A stretch of 12,578 bases of DNA from an uncultured Flavobacteriales bacterium (lineage in GTDB: Bacteria; Bacteroidota; Bacteroidia; Flavobacteriales_E; Vicingaceae): assembly GCA_937901255.1 (NCBI GenBank), contig CALCHN010000052.1, positions 1-12,578 on the forward strand, in the 5' to 3' direction. A program made the translations under genes and the position numbers. Of this stretch, positions 6,681 to 12,139 are shown in pieces. Numbering within the stretch: the stretch's first letter is position 1; each line of letters opens with the position of its first letter. The notes below the pieces were generated by a model. It was not told the origin of the DNA, did not search any database, and saw nothing but the letters and a program-made list of their open reading frames with translations.

Positions 6681-8336
6681 TTAATTCAAGTATTCTTTTA
6701 TTTCAATATTTAATTCGTCAACCGTTAATGTTGAACTGTTTTTTTCATTGTATTCGTCAATCAGCACCAAATCAATTTGTTCAATTATATGCTTTTGTCC
6801 GTTTTCGTATCTGCTCACATTCATCAATTCTTTTCCTAGCAATTCCAATTTTTTTATGGTCTGTTCTGAAAGTTTATTTATGTCAATTACTTTCACTTCT
6901 TTAAATTCGTAAAGCTGTATTTTTCTCAAACCATTTCCCTGACTTCTTGAATTGCTTAGTGTATTTAATCTCGTAAAAGATGAGTTTAAAATCGAAAAAT
7001 TAGCTAATTCATTATCCTTGATATTGAGAATATAAAAGTTATCAGAAGACAAAAACTTGTTTGGGTTATAAATGAAATCAATATTGTTTCGTAAATAATA
7101 GTTGAAAATAAAATTACCTGTTGCTTTCAAATTGATTTTATACCAATCTCTTTTAGTTTCAATATCTCTTTTTACTGCTATAAACTTTTGAGCAGGTGTT
7201 TTTAGAATTTCATTTTTGACTGATTCTAAATATTGTTTAGTTTCATTAGAGATTGGCCCATTAATTGCTAAAATGTAAGCATTCTCTTTGTTTACAGCGT
7301 AGGTTTTAATCTGTGAAACATCTTTGACAATTGGTATTAACTCAGGAAGTTCATTTTTTGAAAAAATAAAATGGCTATTTACTACTGCCGATGTTCCTCT
7401 TTGGATTGGTTGTGAAACAATTGTTTTAAGTACTTTAAATAGGCTGGATTTGAAATTGATTATACTGTGATTGTTGAAACTATAAGTCAATAACTCTTGC
7501 TGTTTTAATTTTAAACAATTTGCATTTAAGCCATTATAAGTTCTTAAATCGTTCAAATCATTCAGTGGATAATATGATATAGATTTCTTATGGTTCTTAT
7601 CTTTTACAAATTTTATCACAGTAGCACCTATTTCTACATTATCAAAGGCGCTTTTTTTGAAATGATAAATACTTTCTAAACGGCCTAGTTTAAGGAGAGA
7701 TTCTTTTAAAAATTTCCCAAAACTGCTGTAAAGCCAACTGTCATATATCACGGCAACCATTACACCACCATCCTTTAAATGCAAGATGGACTTCAATAAA
7801 AAGTAGATATATAAATTTGATTGTGAAGGAATAGTTGATAATAGAGAAGATACATTATATCTAATGCTTTCTTTTGAATTTGCACCGTCTGCTAATAGTT
7901 CTTGTCTTACATAAGGCGGGTTTTGGACAACTAGGTCAAACTTTTCGCTAACTGGAAAATCAAAGAAACTGCCCATAATTAAAGTTCTATTTGGGCTTTC
8001 GTAAAACTTTTTTATTTCTTTAGTGATTAGGTTAATGTCAATTTCAATTCCTTTTAAATGGCAATTTGAAAAGTCTTCAGTCATTGCTTTAAAAAAAGTG
8101 TTTGGTCCGATACAAGGATCAAGTATAGAGGAATTTGGTTTTAGTGTCTCTCTCAATAAACCAATCATAAACTTTGCAAGAATTGCAGACGTAAAAACTT
8201 GTCCTAAATTTTCATCTTTTTTAGGGTTGTTGGATTTTGTCTCGAATTCCTTCGAAAAGAATAATTTCAACTGCTCTTCAAAGGTATGCACAACCTCTTC
8301 TAATTCTTTATATGGCTCACAAACTGAATTAAGCAT
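6681..8336 (-). CDS. N6-adenine DNA methyltransferase, TaqI class
   Basis: This 551-residue enzyme should methylate adenine in a specific DNA site using S-adenosylmethionine. Seen in the sequence: motif X GQVFTS (45-50); motif I ILDPCIGPNTFF (71-82), an unusual form in which the usual glycine-rich G-x-G is G-P-N; acidic residue in GIEID (96-100); and catalytic motif IV NPPYVRQE (139-146), the NPPY form typical of TaqI/Eco57I enzymes. Residues about 300-490 would be the target recognition region, with a RSQGNGLRKIQLYEF segment (464-478) of the kind found near the end of such domains. No nuclease motif is seen. It overlaps the controller gene by eight bases and is followed after one base by the 916-aa fusion. 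The natural role is to methylate sites that the fusion enzyme leaves exposed, as M.Eco57I does for its partner. Confidence 0.9.
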   Translation of the reverse strand: MLNSVCEPYKELEEVVHTFEEQLKLFFSKEFETKSNNPKKDENLGQVFTSAILAKFMIGLLRETLKPNSSILDPCIGPNTFFKAMTEDFSNCHLKGIEIDINLITKEIKKFYESPNRTLIMGSFFDFPVSEKFDLVVQNPPYVRQELLADGANSKESIRYNVSSLLSTIPSQSNLYIYFLLKSILHLKDGGVMVAVIYDSWLYSSFGKFLKESLLKLGRLESIYHFKKSAFDNVEIGATVIKFVKDKNHKKSISYYPLNDLNDLRTYNGLNANCLKLKQQELLTYSFNNHSIINFKSSLFKVLKTIVSQPIQRGTSAVVNSHFIFSKNELPELIPIVKDVSQIKTYAVNKENAYILAINGPISNETKQYLESVKNEILKTPAQKFIAVKRDIETKRDWYKINLKATGNFIFNYYLRNNIDFIYNPNKFLSSDNFYILNIKDNELANFSILNSSFTRLNTLSNSRSQGNGLRKIQLYEFKEVKVIDINKLSEQTIKKLELLGKELMNVSRYENGQKHIIEQIDLVLIDEYNEKNSSTLTVDELNIEIKEYLN

Positions 8337-8601
8337 TTTTAAGATTTTTATATTTTACTTGTTCCTCGGCTACTTTCAAAGCTGATAAAGCAGATTCTTC
8401 GTCTCTTGAGATTGAGTAAACTTTGTTTGCAAGCCATAAAGATTCGAGTTCTTCAATTGGAGTTTTGAAGAATTCATTCAACTTTATTAAATCATCTCTT
8501 TTCAATTTTTTTTGGTCATTTTCAACTTTGCTTAGAAATCCTTCACCAATTCCAAATTTTCCGCAAATCTGGTAAAATTTCTTCCTATTTTCATAAGTCA
8601 T
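8329..8601 (-). CDS. Short XRE-type HTH controller of the restriction operon
   Basis: A 90-residue helix-turn-helix protein of a type found beside restriction-modification genes in Bacteroidota. Residues 9-33 (FYQICGKFGIGEGFLSKVEN and onward) match the second and recognition helices; family members have LSKIE at the equivalent of LSKVE (23-27). IKLNEFFKTPIEEL and LWLANKVYSI (39-64) and the tail with ALKVAEEQVKY also match. The first helix, normally of the LGxxIRxLRxxxxL kind, is missing: only eight residues precede the aligned region, and an in-frame TAA sits directly before the ATG (8602-8604), so no upstream start can restore it. A run of eight A (8506-8513) lies in QKKL. It is first in the operon and overlaps the next gene by eight bases. 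It may autoregulate the operon, or may be a truncated, weaker binder. Confidence 0.75.
   Translation of the reverse strand: MTYENRKKFYQICGKFGIGEGFLSKVENDQKKLKRDDLIKLNEFFKTPIEELESLWLANKVYSISRDEESALSALKVAEEQVKYKNLKNA
8506..8513 (-). repeat. A8 homopolymer in the controller gene
   Basis: Eight adenines on the coding strand at Asp-Gln-Lys-Lys (codons 29-32). The controller, both adenine methyltransferase genes (A7 at 7652-7658 and 6469-6475), the cytosine methyltransferase and the nuclease gene each carry one A7 or A8 run. AT-rich coding sequence may explain this by itself. Confidence 0.4.
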
Positions 8602-8799
8602 TTATATAAGCTGGTAACTCAATCAATCGCGTTTACCTTCCCAAATAAGTCAAATAAACACAACTTTTGTTAAAAATAGGGTAAAAGTTCGAGTTAACAG
8701 TTCAAGGTATGAGTTATGAGTTTTTTATATAAAGTACTATATTTATAACTTCTCGCTTACTGGACAACTTATGCAACGGATACTATTGTCAGCATCTTT
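8602..8799 (-). promoter_or_regulatory. Upstream region of the restriction operon with candidate operators
   Basis: This is the only sizeable gap ahead of the five-gene operon, so its promoter and operators should be here. GAGTTA occurs twice on the plus strand exactly 20 bases apart (8691 and 8711) and once on the minus strand near 8613, which could suit a dimeric HTH protein. AACTTTT (8662-8668) and AAAAGTT (8683-8689) form a 7-bp inverted repeat, and TATAAA (8728-8733) with TTTATA (8742-8747) a 6-bp one. No clean TTTG / TAnnTTTG promoter pair was found on the minus strand. The roles of these motifs are inference. Confidence 0.35.
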
Positions 8800-9021
8800 T
8801 TATTTCTGAAGTTCTAAGAGTTCAATGGCTTTTTTCATTTCTTCCTGGAGTTCATCATATCCTATCACGCGTCCAATACTACTTAATTCAAGAAAATGCA
8901 TTCTGAGGTTTTGGTACAAAGTTTCTTTAATCTGGTTTTGTAACTGGATAACTTCTTTTGTTTGCTCCATACTTTCCAATTGTTTATAGAGCTTTAAAAT
9001 GTCTGAATTCATCATTTTCAT
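8800..9021 (-). CDS. Small helical protein of unknown function
   Basis: A 73-residue protein that I do not recognise. It is charged and should be almost entirely helical. Residues 5-40 (ILKLYKQLESMEQTKEVIQL and onward) have heptad-like leucine/isoleucine spacing suggesting a coiled coil, and residues 55-73 (DELQEEMKKAIELLELQK) form a second amphipathic helix. There is no signal peptide, membrane segment or metal-binding motif. The first ATG at 9019-9021 was taken; ATGs at codons 3 and 4 are equally possible. It lies 198 bases upstream of the restriction controller on the same strand, so it could be co-transcribed, but the gap argues against tight coupling. Natural amino-acid composition makes it a plausible real gene; low confidence in any function. 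Confidence 0.5.
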   Translation of the reverse strand: MKMMNSDILKLYKQLESMEQTKEVIQLQNQIKETLYQNLRMHFLELSSIGRVIGYDELQEEMKKAIELLELQK

Positions 9022-9246
9022 TTAAGTTTTAATTGGCTGAATCATTTATTTATAAGGTTGGATCCTGTTTAAGAATCCGTCCGGAGTAGTTGCGTGTTTA
9101 AGCATCTAAATTTAGCAAATAAAATACAAACCGAATATAAAAGCCCCAAGGATTTAGTTTAAATAGCAATTAATTTTATAAAGTGTTGTGTGTAGATTTT
9201 ATTTGTCAATTTAATTCCATTACTTTAAAGTTTAAAACTATTTATT
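9022..9246. promoter_or_regulatory. Divergent intergenic region
   Basis: This AT-rich gap separates a leftward gene (ending its upstream side at 9021) from a rightward one (9247) and must contain start signals for both. I find no exact Bacteroidota promoter pair. TAGATTTT and TACTTTAA on the plus strand are only partial matches to the TAnnTTTG box. No gene or strong hairpin was found here. Confidence 0.3.
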
Positions 9247-9417
9247 ATGTTCATCAGAATTAACTCTCAAGGCAAATCCTTACTTATTAATAAAAACAAT
9301 ATTGTAAAAATTGAATCTCTTCAATCAGGTGGATTTCCTAAAATGTATTTTGTCGATGGGACAAATATGGACATTCAATCATCTTTTGAAGATTTAGAAA
9401 AACTAATTTCTGCGTAA
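9247..9417 (+). CDS. Small protein of 56 residues, faintly FlbD-like
   Basis: ATG at 9247 and TAA at 9415-9417 give 56 residues. It begins MFIRINSQGKSLLINKNNIV and continues with KIES (21-24), a glycine turn, YFVDGTNMDIQSS (34-46) and FEDLEKLIS (47-55). The pattern of a short beta segment ending in an I-x-x-I-E element, a second strand with DGT, then a final helix resembles the small beta-rich FlbD-type fold and similar tiny proteins, but no flagellar gene is near and the similarity is only by eye. It is followed after four bases by the 74-aa membrane protein gene, indicating a two-gene operon. A real gene is supported by the tight spacing and natural composition; function unknown. Confidence 0.55.
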   Translation: MFIRINSQGKSLLINKNNIVKIESLQSGGFPKMYFVDGTNMDIQSSFEDLEKLISA

Positions 9418-9421
9418 TAAC

Positions 9422-9646
9422 ATGATTTATTCAATTATTGGTCTTGTTTTAGATGTTTTTGGTGTCATTTTATTGTTTATGTATGGTGTGCCGTCAAAAG
9501 AAATGTATAGTTCTTTTTTGCAAGACCACACTTTGTCAGATGAAAGAGAAAAACAAATTAATTTTAGGTCTAAGCTTGGTTTGCTTCTTTTAATACTCGG
9601 TTTCTTGTTTCAAATTATAGGGACGATATTTACTAATAGATGCTAA
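9422..9646 (+). CDS. Small protein with two membrane segments
   Basis: A 74-residue protein with hydrophobic helices at about 2-22 (MIYSIIGLVLDVFGVILLFM and onward) and 51-70 (KLGLLLLILGFLFQIIGTIF), joined by a charged loop containing HTLSDEREKQ (36-45). The IIGLVLDVFGVILLFMYG pattern recurs in small uncharacterised inner-membrane proteins; I know no function for it. It lacks a lipobox and ends with a cysteine. The start at 9422 lies four bases after the preceding 56-aa gene, so the two are probably translated from one message. A toxin-like or membrane-sensor role cannot be excluded, but nothing in the sequence demonstrates it. Confidence 0.65.
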   Translation: MIYSIIGLVLDVFGVILLFMYGVPSKEMYSSFLQDHTLSDEREKQINFRSKLGLLLLILGFLFQIIGTIFTNRC

Positions 9647-9774
9647 ATATTCGACTAAAGGTTTCAAAATCCATCCAGTAATAAAGGTTAGGATCTGTCT
9701 TTACGTTTTTGTCTTATATATGTTATAAATCCTCCTTTTAATATACCATAAATCTTAAAATGGAAGTGTTTACA

Positions 9775-9810
9775 GGAATCGATTAAACGATTCCACAGTT
9801 ACACGATTCC
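9775..9810. repeat. CGATTCC inverted and direct repeat cluster
   Basis: GGAATCG (9775-9781) and CGATTCC (9788-9794) form a 7-bp inverted repeat with a 6-base loop, and a second CGATTCC follows at 9804-9810. The segment 9788-9801 is the third copy of the CGATTACACAGTTA module seen at 322-335 and 621-634. It lies in the gap between the convergent 74-aa gene and the parE-like gene. It has no T-run typical of a terminator. Confidence 0.5.
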
Positions 9811-9818
9811 ACAAAAAT

Positions 9819-9853
9819 TCTCATCCACCTGCGGCGAATTCGAAATGACATTG
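9819..9853 (+). repeat. CTCATCC...GCGAATTC repeat, copy 1
   Basis: TCTCATCCACCTGCGGCGAA continues TTCGAAATGACAT. It matches 12333-12365 with about five substitutions. Both copies are non-coding and flank the toxin-antitoxin cassettes (9925-12139) in the same orientation, so the cassettes lie between direct repeats. Confidence 0.6.
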
Positions 9854-9924
9854 CTTAGATAATTTTGTAGAAAATAGTTAAAGCTAACAGAAAATATTCT
9901 GCTTATGGTAGTGGAAGCCAGGAG

Positions 9925-10212
9925 TTAAATAATAGTATCTATATCTTGTCTGCCCACTATTGCCATTATTTCAACGATGTCATTATTTATTTTATAGTAG
10001 ATACTATCCGAACCGCATACACAACGCCTATACCCGTTTTTAATAAAATCAACCGATTCGAATGAGAACGGACGTTGCGCAATAATCTCAAAATATTCGA
10101 AAAGCGAATGGAAGTATTTGTCGGCCTGGGCCATTCCGAATTTTTTAACCCCGTAATGATGAATTCGTATTAAGTCTTCTTTAGCGGCATTGCTTAATTT
10201 GTATTTAGCCAT
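9925..10212 (-). CDS. ParE/RelE-superfamily toxin
   Basis: A 95-residue type II toxin of the RelE/ParE fold. KYKLSNAAKEDLIRIHHYGV (3-22) is the usual N-terminal strand and helix of ParE proteins; IIAQRPFSFE (43-52) and YRRCVCGSDSIYYKI (61-75) match the family's RP and Y-R-x-x...H/S-x-x-I/Y-Y elements; VEIMAIVGRQDI (79-90) is the terminal strand and R-x-D segment. Length is typical. Characterised ParE members poison DNA gyrase, while RelE members cut mRNA; this one is closer to ParE by eye. Its start overlaps the end of the antitoxin gene by eight bases, the normal arrangement for co-translation. It lies between dispersed repeats. Activity is not proven by sequence alone. Confidence 0.87.
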   Translation of the reverse strand: MAKYKLSNAAKEDLIRIHHYGVKKFGMAQADKYFHSLFEYFEIIAQRPFSFESVDFIKNGYRRCVCGSDSIYYKINNDIVEIMAIVGRQDIDTII

Positions 10213-10444
10213 TAAGCAAAGACTTTGATTGTTTTAAGATTTGCTCTTTACTGTCATTTGTAAACCCACTGTTTTCTGCTTTTTCTAATTTAGATCGTAC
10301 CCAGTCTACCTGTAATTGTTGTTTCCTGGCTTGCCTTATCAAATCATTAACAAGTTCACTTTTACTGGAGTATTCTTTATTGTCAATTTGGGTTTTTAAC
10401 CATTCATCGTTTGGCTCTGTGAATGAAATACTTTGTCGTGCCAT
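10205..10444 (-). CDS. ParD-type antitoxin
   Basis: A 79-residue antitoxin of the ParD (CC2985-like) family. The N-terminal ARQSISFTEPNDEWLKTQI (2-20) is the ribbon-helix-helix beta strand and first helix, and SSKSELVNDLIRQARKQQ (26-43) the second helix, which together bind the operator as a dimer. The C-terminal part (44-79, with KLEKAENSGF) is the flexible region that wraps the toxin. It precedes and overlaps the toxin gene by eight bases. A promoter with an exact TAAATTTG box lies just upstream (10461-10492), giving a leader of only about ten bases and placing any RHH operator close to the start of transcription; autorepression is the rule for this family. Confidence 0.88.
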   Translation of the reverse strand: MARQSISFTEPNDEWLKTQIDNKEYSSKSELVNDLIRQARKQQLQVDWVRSKLEKAENSGFTNDSKEQILKQSKSLLNG

Positions 10445-10460
10445 AGTTTTGATTTTGATG

Positions 10461-10492
10461 CAAATTTACACCAAAAACGAATCACTTACAAG
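10461..10492 (-). promoter_or_regulatory. Bacteroidota-type promoter of the ParDE operon
   Basis: On the minus strand, TAAATTTG (10461-10468), followed by C, exactly matches the TAnnTTTG -7 box of Bacteroidota sigma-ABfr promoters. A CTTG (10489-10492) lies 20 bases further upstream in place of the TTTG -33 box. The start codon at 10444 follows 16 bases after the -7 box. Confidence 0.6.
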
Positions 10493-10500
10493 TAAATGAT

Positions 10501-10533
10501 GAATTCAGAATGATGAATTAGTTGGGTGTTGGG
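10501..10533 (+). repeat. GAATTCAGAATGATGAATT-GTTGGGTGTTGG module, copy 3
   Basis: GAATTCAGAATGATGAATTA followed by GTTGGGTGTTGGG. Same module as at 401-431 and, more diverged, at 201-232. It again stands directly before a TCATTGCGAGG repeat core. Confidence 0.6.
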
Positions 10534-10555
10534 TGTTGTGGTGTTGTGGTGTTGT
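10532..10555 (+). repeat. Three tandem GGTGTTGT units
   Basis: Three perfect head-to-tail copies of the octamer GGTGTTGT, preceded by a partial unit. The corresponding GT-rich stretch in the 401-444 copy is shorter and irregular, so the number of units seems variable between copies. Confidence 0.75.
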
Positions 10556-10560
10556 AATGA

Positions 10561-10607
10561 AGGGTCATTGCGAGGAGTGAATATAATGAACGACGCGGCA
10601 ATCTGCC
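10561..10607 (+). repeat. Dispersed repeat core, copy 3
   Basis: Matches bases 1-47 with four to five substitutions (AGGGTC for AGTGTC, ATATAA for ATGTAA, GACGCGG for GACGTGG). Similarity stops after CAATCTGCC, where copies 1 and 2 continue with TGGTGCAGA. Confidence 0.8.
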
Positions 10608-10656
10608 CTATATAGCACAAACTTGAAAGAAATAAGTGATTTTTAGAATAAAACCG

Positions 10657-10678
10657 GCAGATTACTTCGTCAACGTTA
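10657..10678 (-). repeat. Degenerate inverted copy of the repeat core end
   Basis: GCAGATTACTTCGTCAACGT resembles the reverse complement of the core's last bases (GAACGACGTGGCAATCTGC). Together with copy 3 at 10561-10607 it forms an imperfect inverted repeat around about 50 bases, reminiscent of paired elements of REP type. The match is only partial. Confidence 0.35.
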
Positions 10679-10689
10679 AGGGAATTTAT

Positions 10690-10715
10690 AAAAAAGCTGC
10701 CTTATGGGCAGCTTT
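10690..10715 (-). terminator. Terminator after the HipA-type operon
   Basis: AAAGCTGCC (10693-10701) and GGCAGCTTT (10707-10715) form a perfect 9-bp stem with a 5-base loop. On the minus strand it starts seven bases after the TAA at 10723-10725 and ends in TTTTTTATAAATT. T-rich sequence on the other side (10713-10724) would let it act in both directions. Confidence 0.85.
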
Positions 10716-10722
10716 GATTTTT

Positions 10723-11133
10723 TTAAAGTGTTATAAGCTTGTATGGGTTATTAACAGATGAGTTACCGAACACTGCTAGTAATTTTGCCAAATTTCCTTT
10801 ATCTGATGGATGAGCTTCTATATATTCCTGTACTTTAGGTTGCTTTTCAGAAGGAATACGACTTCCAAAAAACGGCCATAATTCCTTGCTCTTGTATATC
10901 TTATTTACATTAGGAAATTCAAATAATGGCTGTAATTCAACCTGGGTTTTAAACCAATCTGAATATTCAAATGTCCATCCCTCATTACCATCATACGAAA
11001 GTTGGCCAATCTCATCATTTTGGTATTTTAATAAAAACTTGTGTGGTTCCTGAACATGTTCAAATGAACAATCTATATTCGCCAACTTTTTATTATCTTT
11101 TGAATTGAAAATATTTTTGATTTTTTGAATCAT
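10723..11133 (-). CDS. HipA N-terminal-domain protein (HipS-like)
   Basis: A 136-residue protein that corresponds to the N-terminal subdomain of HipA kinases as a separate polypeptide. EIGQLSYDGNEGWTFEYSDW (41-60) matches the beta-rich start of that domain (GxL...G.w.F.Y), and QPLFEFPNVNKIYKSKELWP (68-87) with FFGSRIPS (88-95) is the diagnostic F-P-N...Y-S-L-x-P-F-F-x-x-R-I/L-P-S stretch. No kinase motifs are present. In the tripartite HipBST system of E. coli O127, the separate HipS protein of this kind is the antitoxin of the kinase HipT, so the same job is a reasonable inference. Here it follows the kinase gene by one base instead of preceding it, and a strong terminator comes right after it. 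Confidence 0.75.
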   Translation of the reverse strand: MIQKIKNIFNSKDNKKLANIDCSFEHVQEPHKFLLKYQNDEIGQLSYDGNEGWTFEYSDWFKTQVELQPLFEFPNVNKIYKSKELWPFFGSRIPSEKQPKVQEYIEAHPSDKGNLAKLLAVFGNSSVNNPYKLITL

Positions 11134-11134
11134 A

Positions 11135-12139
11135 TTATGAATCTATAATTTGAACTAATTTGTTGAATCTTAAATTCAATACTTCTTCGATTATTATACG
11201 TCTCTCTTCTATAAAAAGATGTTTAAAATCAGTATTTAAAATTTTTATTGCCTTCTCAAGACTTTTTTTATTTGTCCAAACATTTTTATGATTGTTACTA
11301 ATATACTTATTATTTTTTAAATATTCAATGAGTTCAAAATGGTTACACTCATCATTATTTGGTATACTTATTTTGGGAGCTGAACCATTCACATATTTTT
11401 CAATGGGCTTTTTATCTCCATTTTTAAAATGAGCGTGCAAAGATATAATATTTTTATCGGATTTATTCCAGTACAACCCTCTGGCAGAATCATAAACAGG
11501 AGAAAAGTAAGGATTGTGTTTGTTTTTAATATGTGTTATTACACCCCAATTGTAATAATGCCTGTCATTATTTCCACTTAATGCATCAAATAGCAGCATA
11601 TGTATTATTCCAATCATAATCTGAGTAGCGTCTTTTTCAAAAACATCTTTTACAGCATTTTCTACATCAATGAAGGTAATCTCTCCTTTTAAAGTTCTGT
11701 TTTTGTCCATTTCATCTATCCACTCAGTACTTGATTCATTAATATATCTTGAAAGTATATTGGCTCCATGCTCTAATGACTGTTCATTTCCATGAAAATG
11801 CTCGCTTAGAAAACGGATATAGTTTTCGGCATAGACTATTTTGGAGGAAGCAATTTCTACACCAAAGTTTTTCCCTATTTGTGTAAGATAATGCTCTGTT
11901 ATACTCTCATTGGGATACCATTTGTGCCCTATTTTGGCAATATATTTTATCCATGATTTTGGCTTGTCCTTTCTACACCTTCCATATTCATACACTTTAA
12001 TTACATCTTTGGGGGCATCACCTCCTGCAGATTCATCAAGACAAATAAAGTTTTTTTGCTTCAATGTTTCAAACTTCCCTTGTGATACATTTAATCCAGA
12101 CTTCTTAATTAAAATTTCTGTTGTAAGCTGCTTGGGCAT
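11135..12139 (-). CDS. HipA/HipT-like serine-threonine kinase, likely toxin
   Basis: A 334-residue kinase of the HipA/HipT/CtkA group. Seen: a glycine-rich loop equivalent ESAGGDAPK (36-44), the form SAGG-x-x-PK typical of HipA proteins; ATP-binding lysine in YIAKIG (K69); a conserved glutamate candidate E82; catalytic loop SGNNDRHYYNWGVI (188-201) with D192 and N197; and metal-binding FSPVYDSARGLYW (212-224) with D217. The N-terminal HipA subdomain is missing and is encoded separately downstream, giving a split arrangement. Known relatives phosphorylate aminoacyl-tRNA synthetases (HipA, GltX; HipT, TrpS) and stop translation; the substrate here is unknown. The serine S37 in the loop is a candidate autophosphorylation site. 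No HTH (HipB) gene is seen next to it within the window, which is unusual for this family. ATG at 12137-12139 is the natural start. Confidence 0.85.
   Translation of the reverse strand: MPKQLTTEILIKKSGLNVSQGKFETLKQKNFICLDESAGGDAPKDVIKVYEYGRCRKDKPKSWIKYIAKIGHKWYPNESITEHYLTQIGKNFGVEIASSKIVYAENYIRFLSEHFHGNEQSLEHGANILSRYINESSTEWIDEMDKNRTLKGEITFIDVENAVKDVFEKDATQIMIGIIHMLLFDALSGNNDRHYYNWGVITHIKNKHNPYFSPVYDSARGLYWNKSDKNIISLHAHFKNGDKKPIEKYVNGSAPKISIPNNDECNHFELIEYLKNNKYISNNHKNVWTNKKSLEKAIKILNTDFKHLFIEERRIIIEEVLNLRFNKLVQIIDS

Noticed and set aside
6635..6904. 89-codon plus-strand frame across the junction of the two adenine methyltransferase genes
   Set aside because: It is antisense to two genes with clear family motifs and shows no recognisable domain.
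8023..8385. 120-codon plus-strand frame
   Set aside because: It is antisense to the start of the 551-aa methyltransferase (motifs X and I) and the controller end; its length is explained by the codon pattern of those genes.
1375..8601. Type I, type III, BREX or DISARM system
   Set aside because: No helicase or other ATPase motifs, no PglZ-type phosphatase and no separate HsdS-like subunit are present. The gene set fits type II/IIG enzymes better.
8602..8660. Upstream frameshifted first helix of the HTH controller
   Set aside because: I read the three minus-strand frames upstream. One gives a short TRLIELPAYIND peptide ending in a stop and none resembles the expected LGxxIRxLR helix.
10501..10610. 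CRISPR-like array
   Set aside because: The tandem units are octamers without spacers, and no cas genes are nearby.
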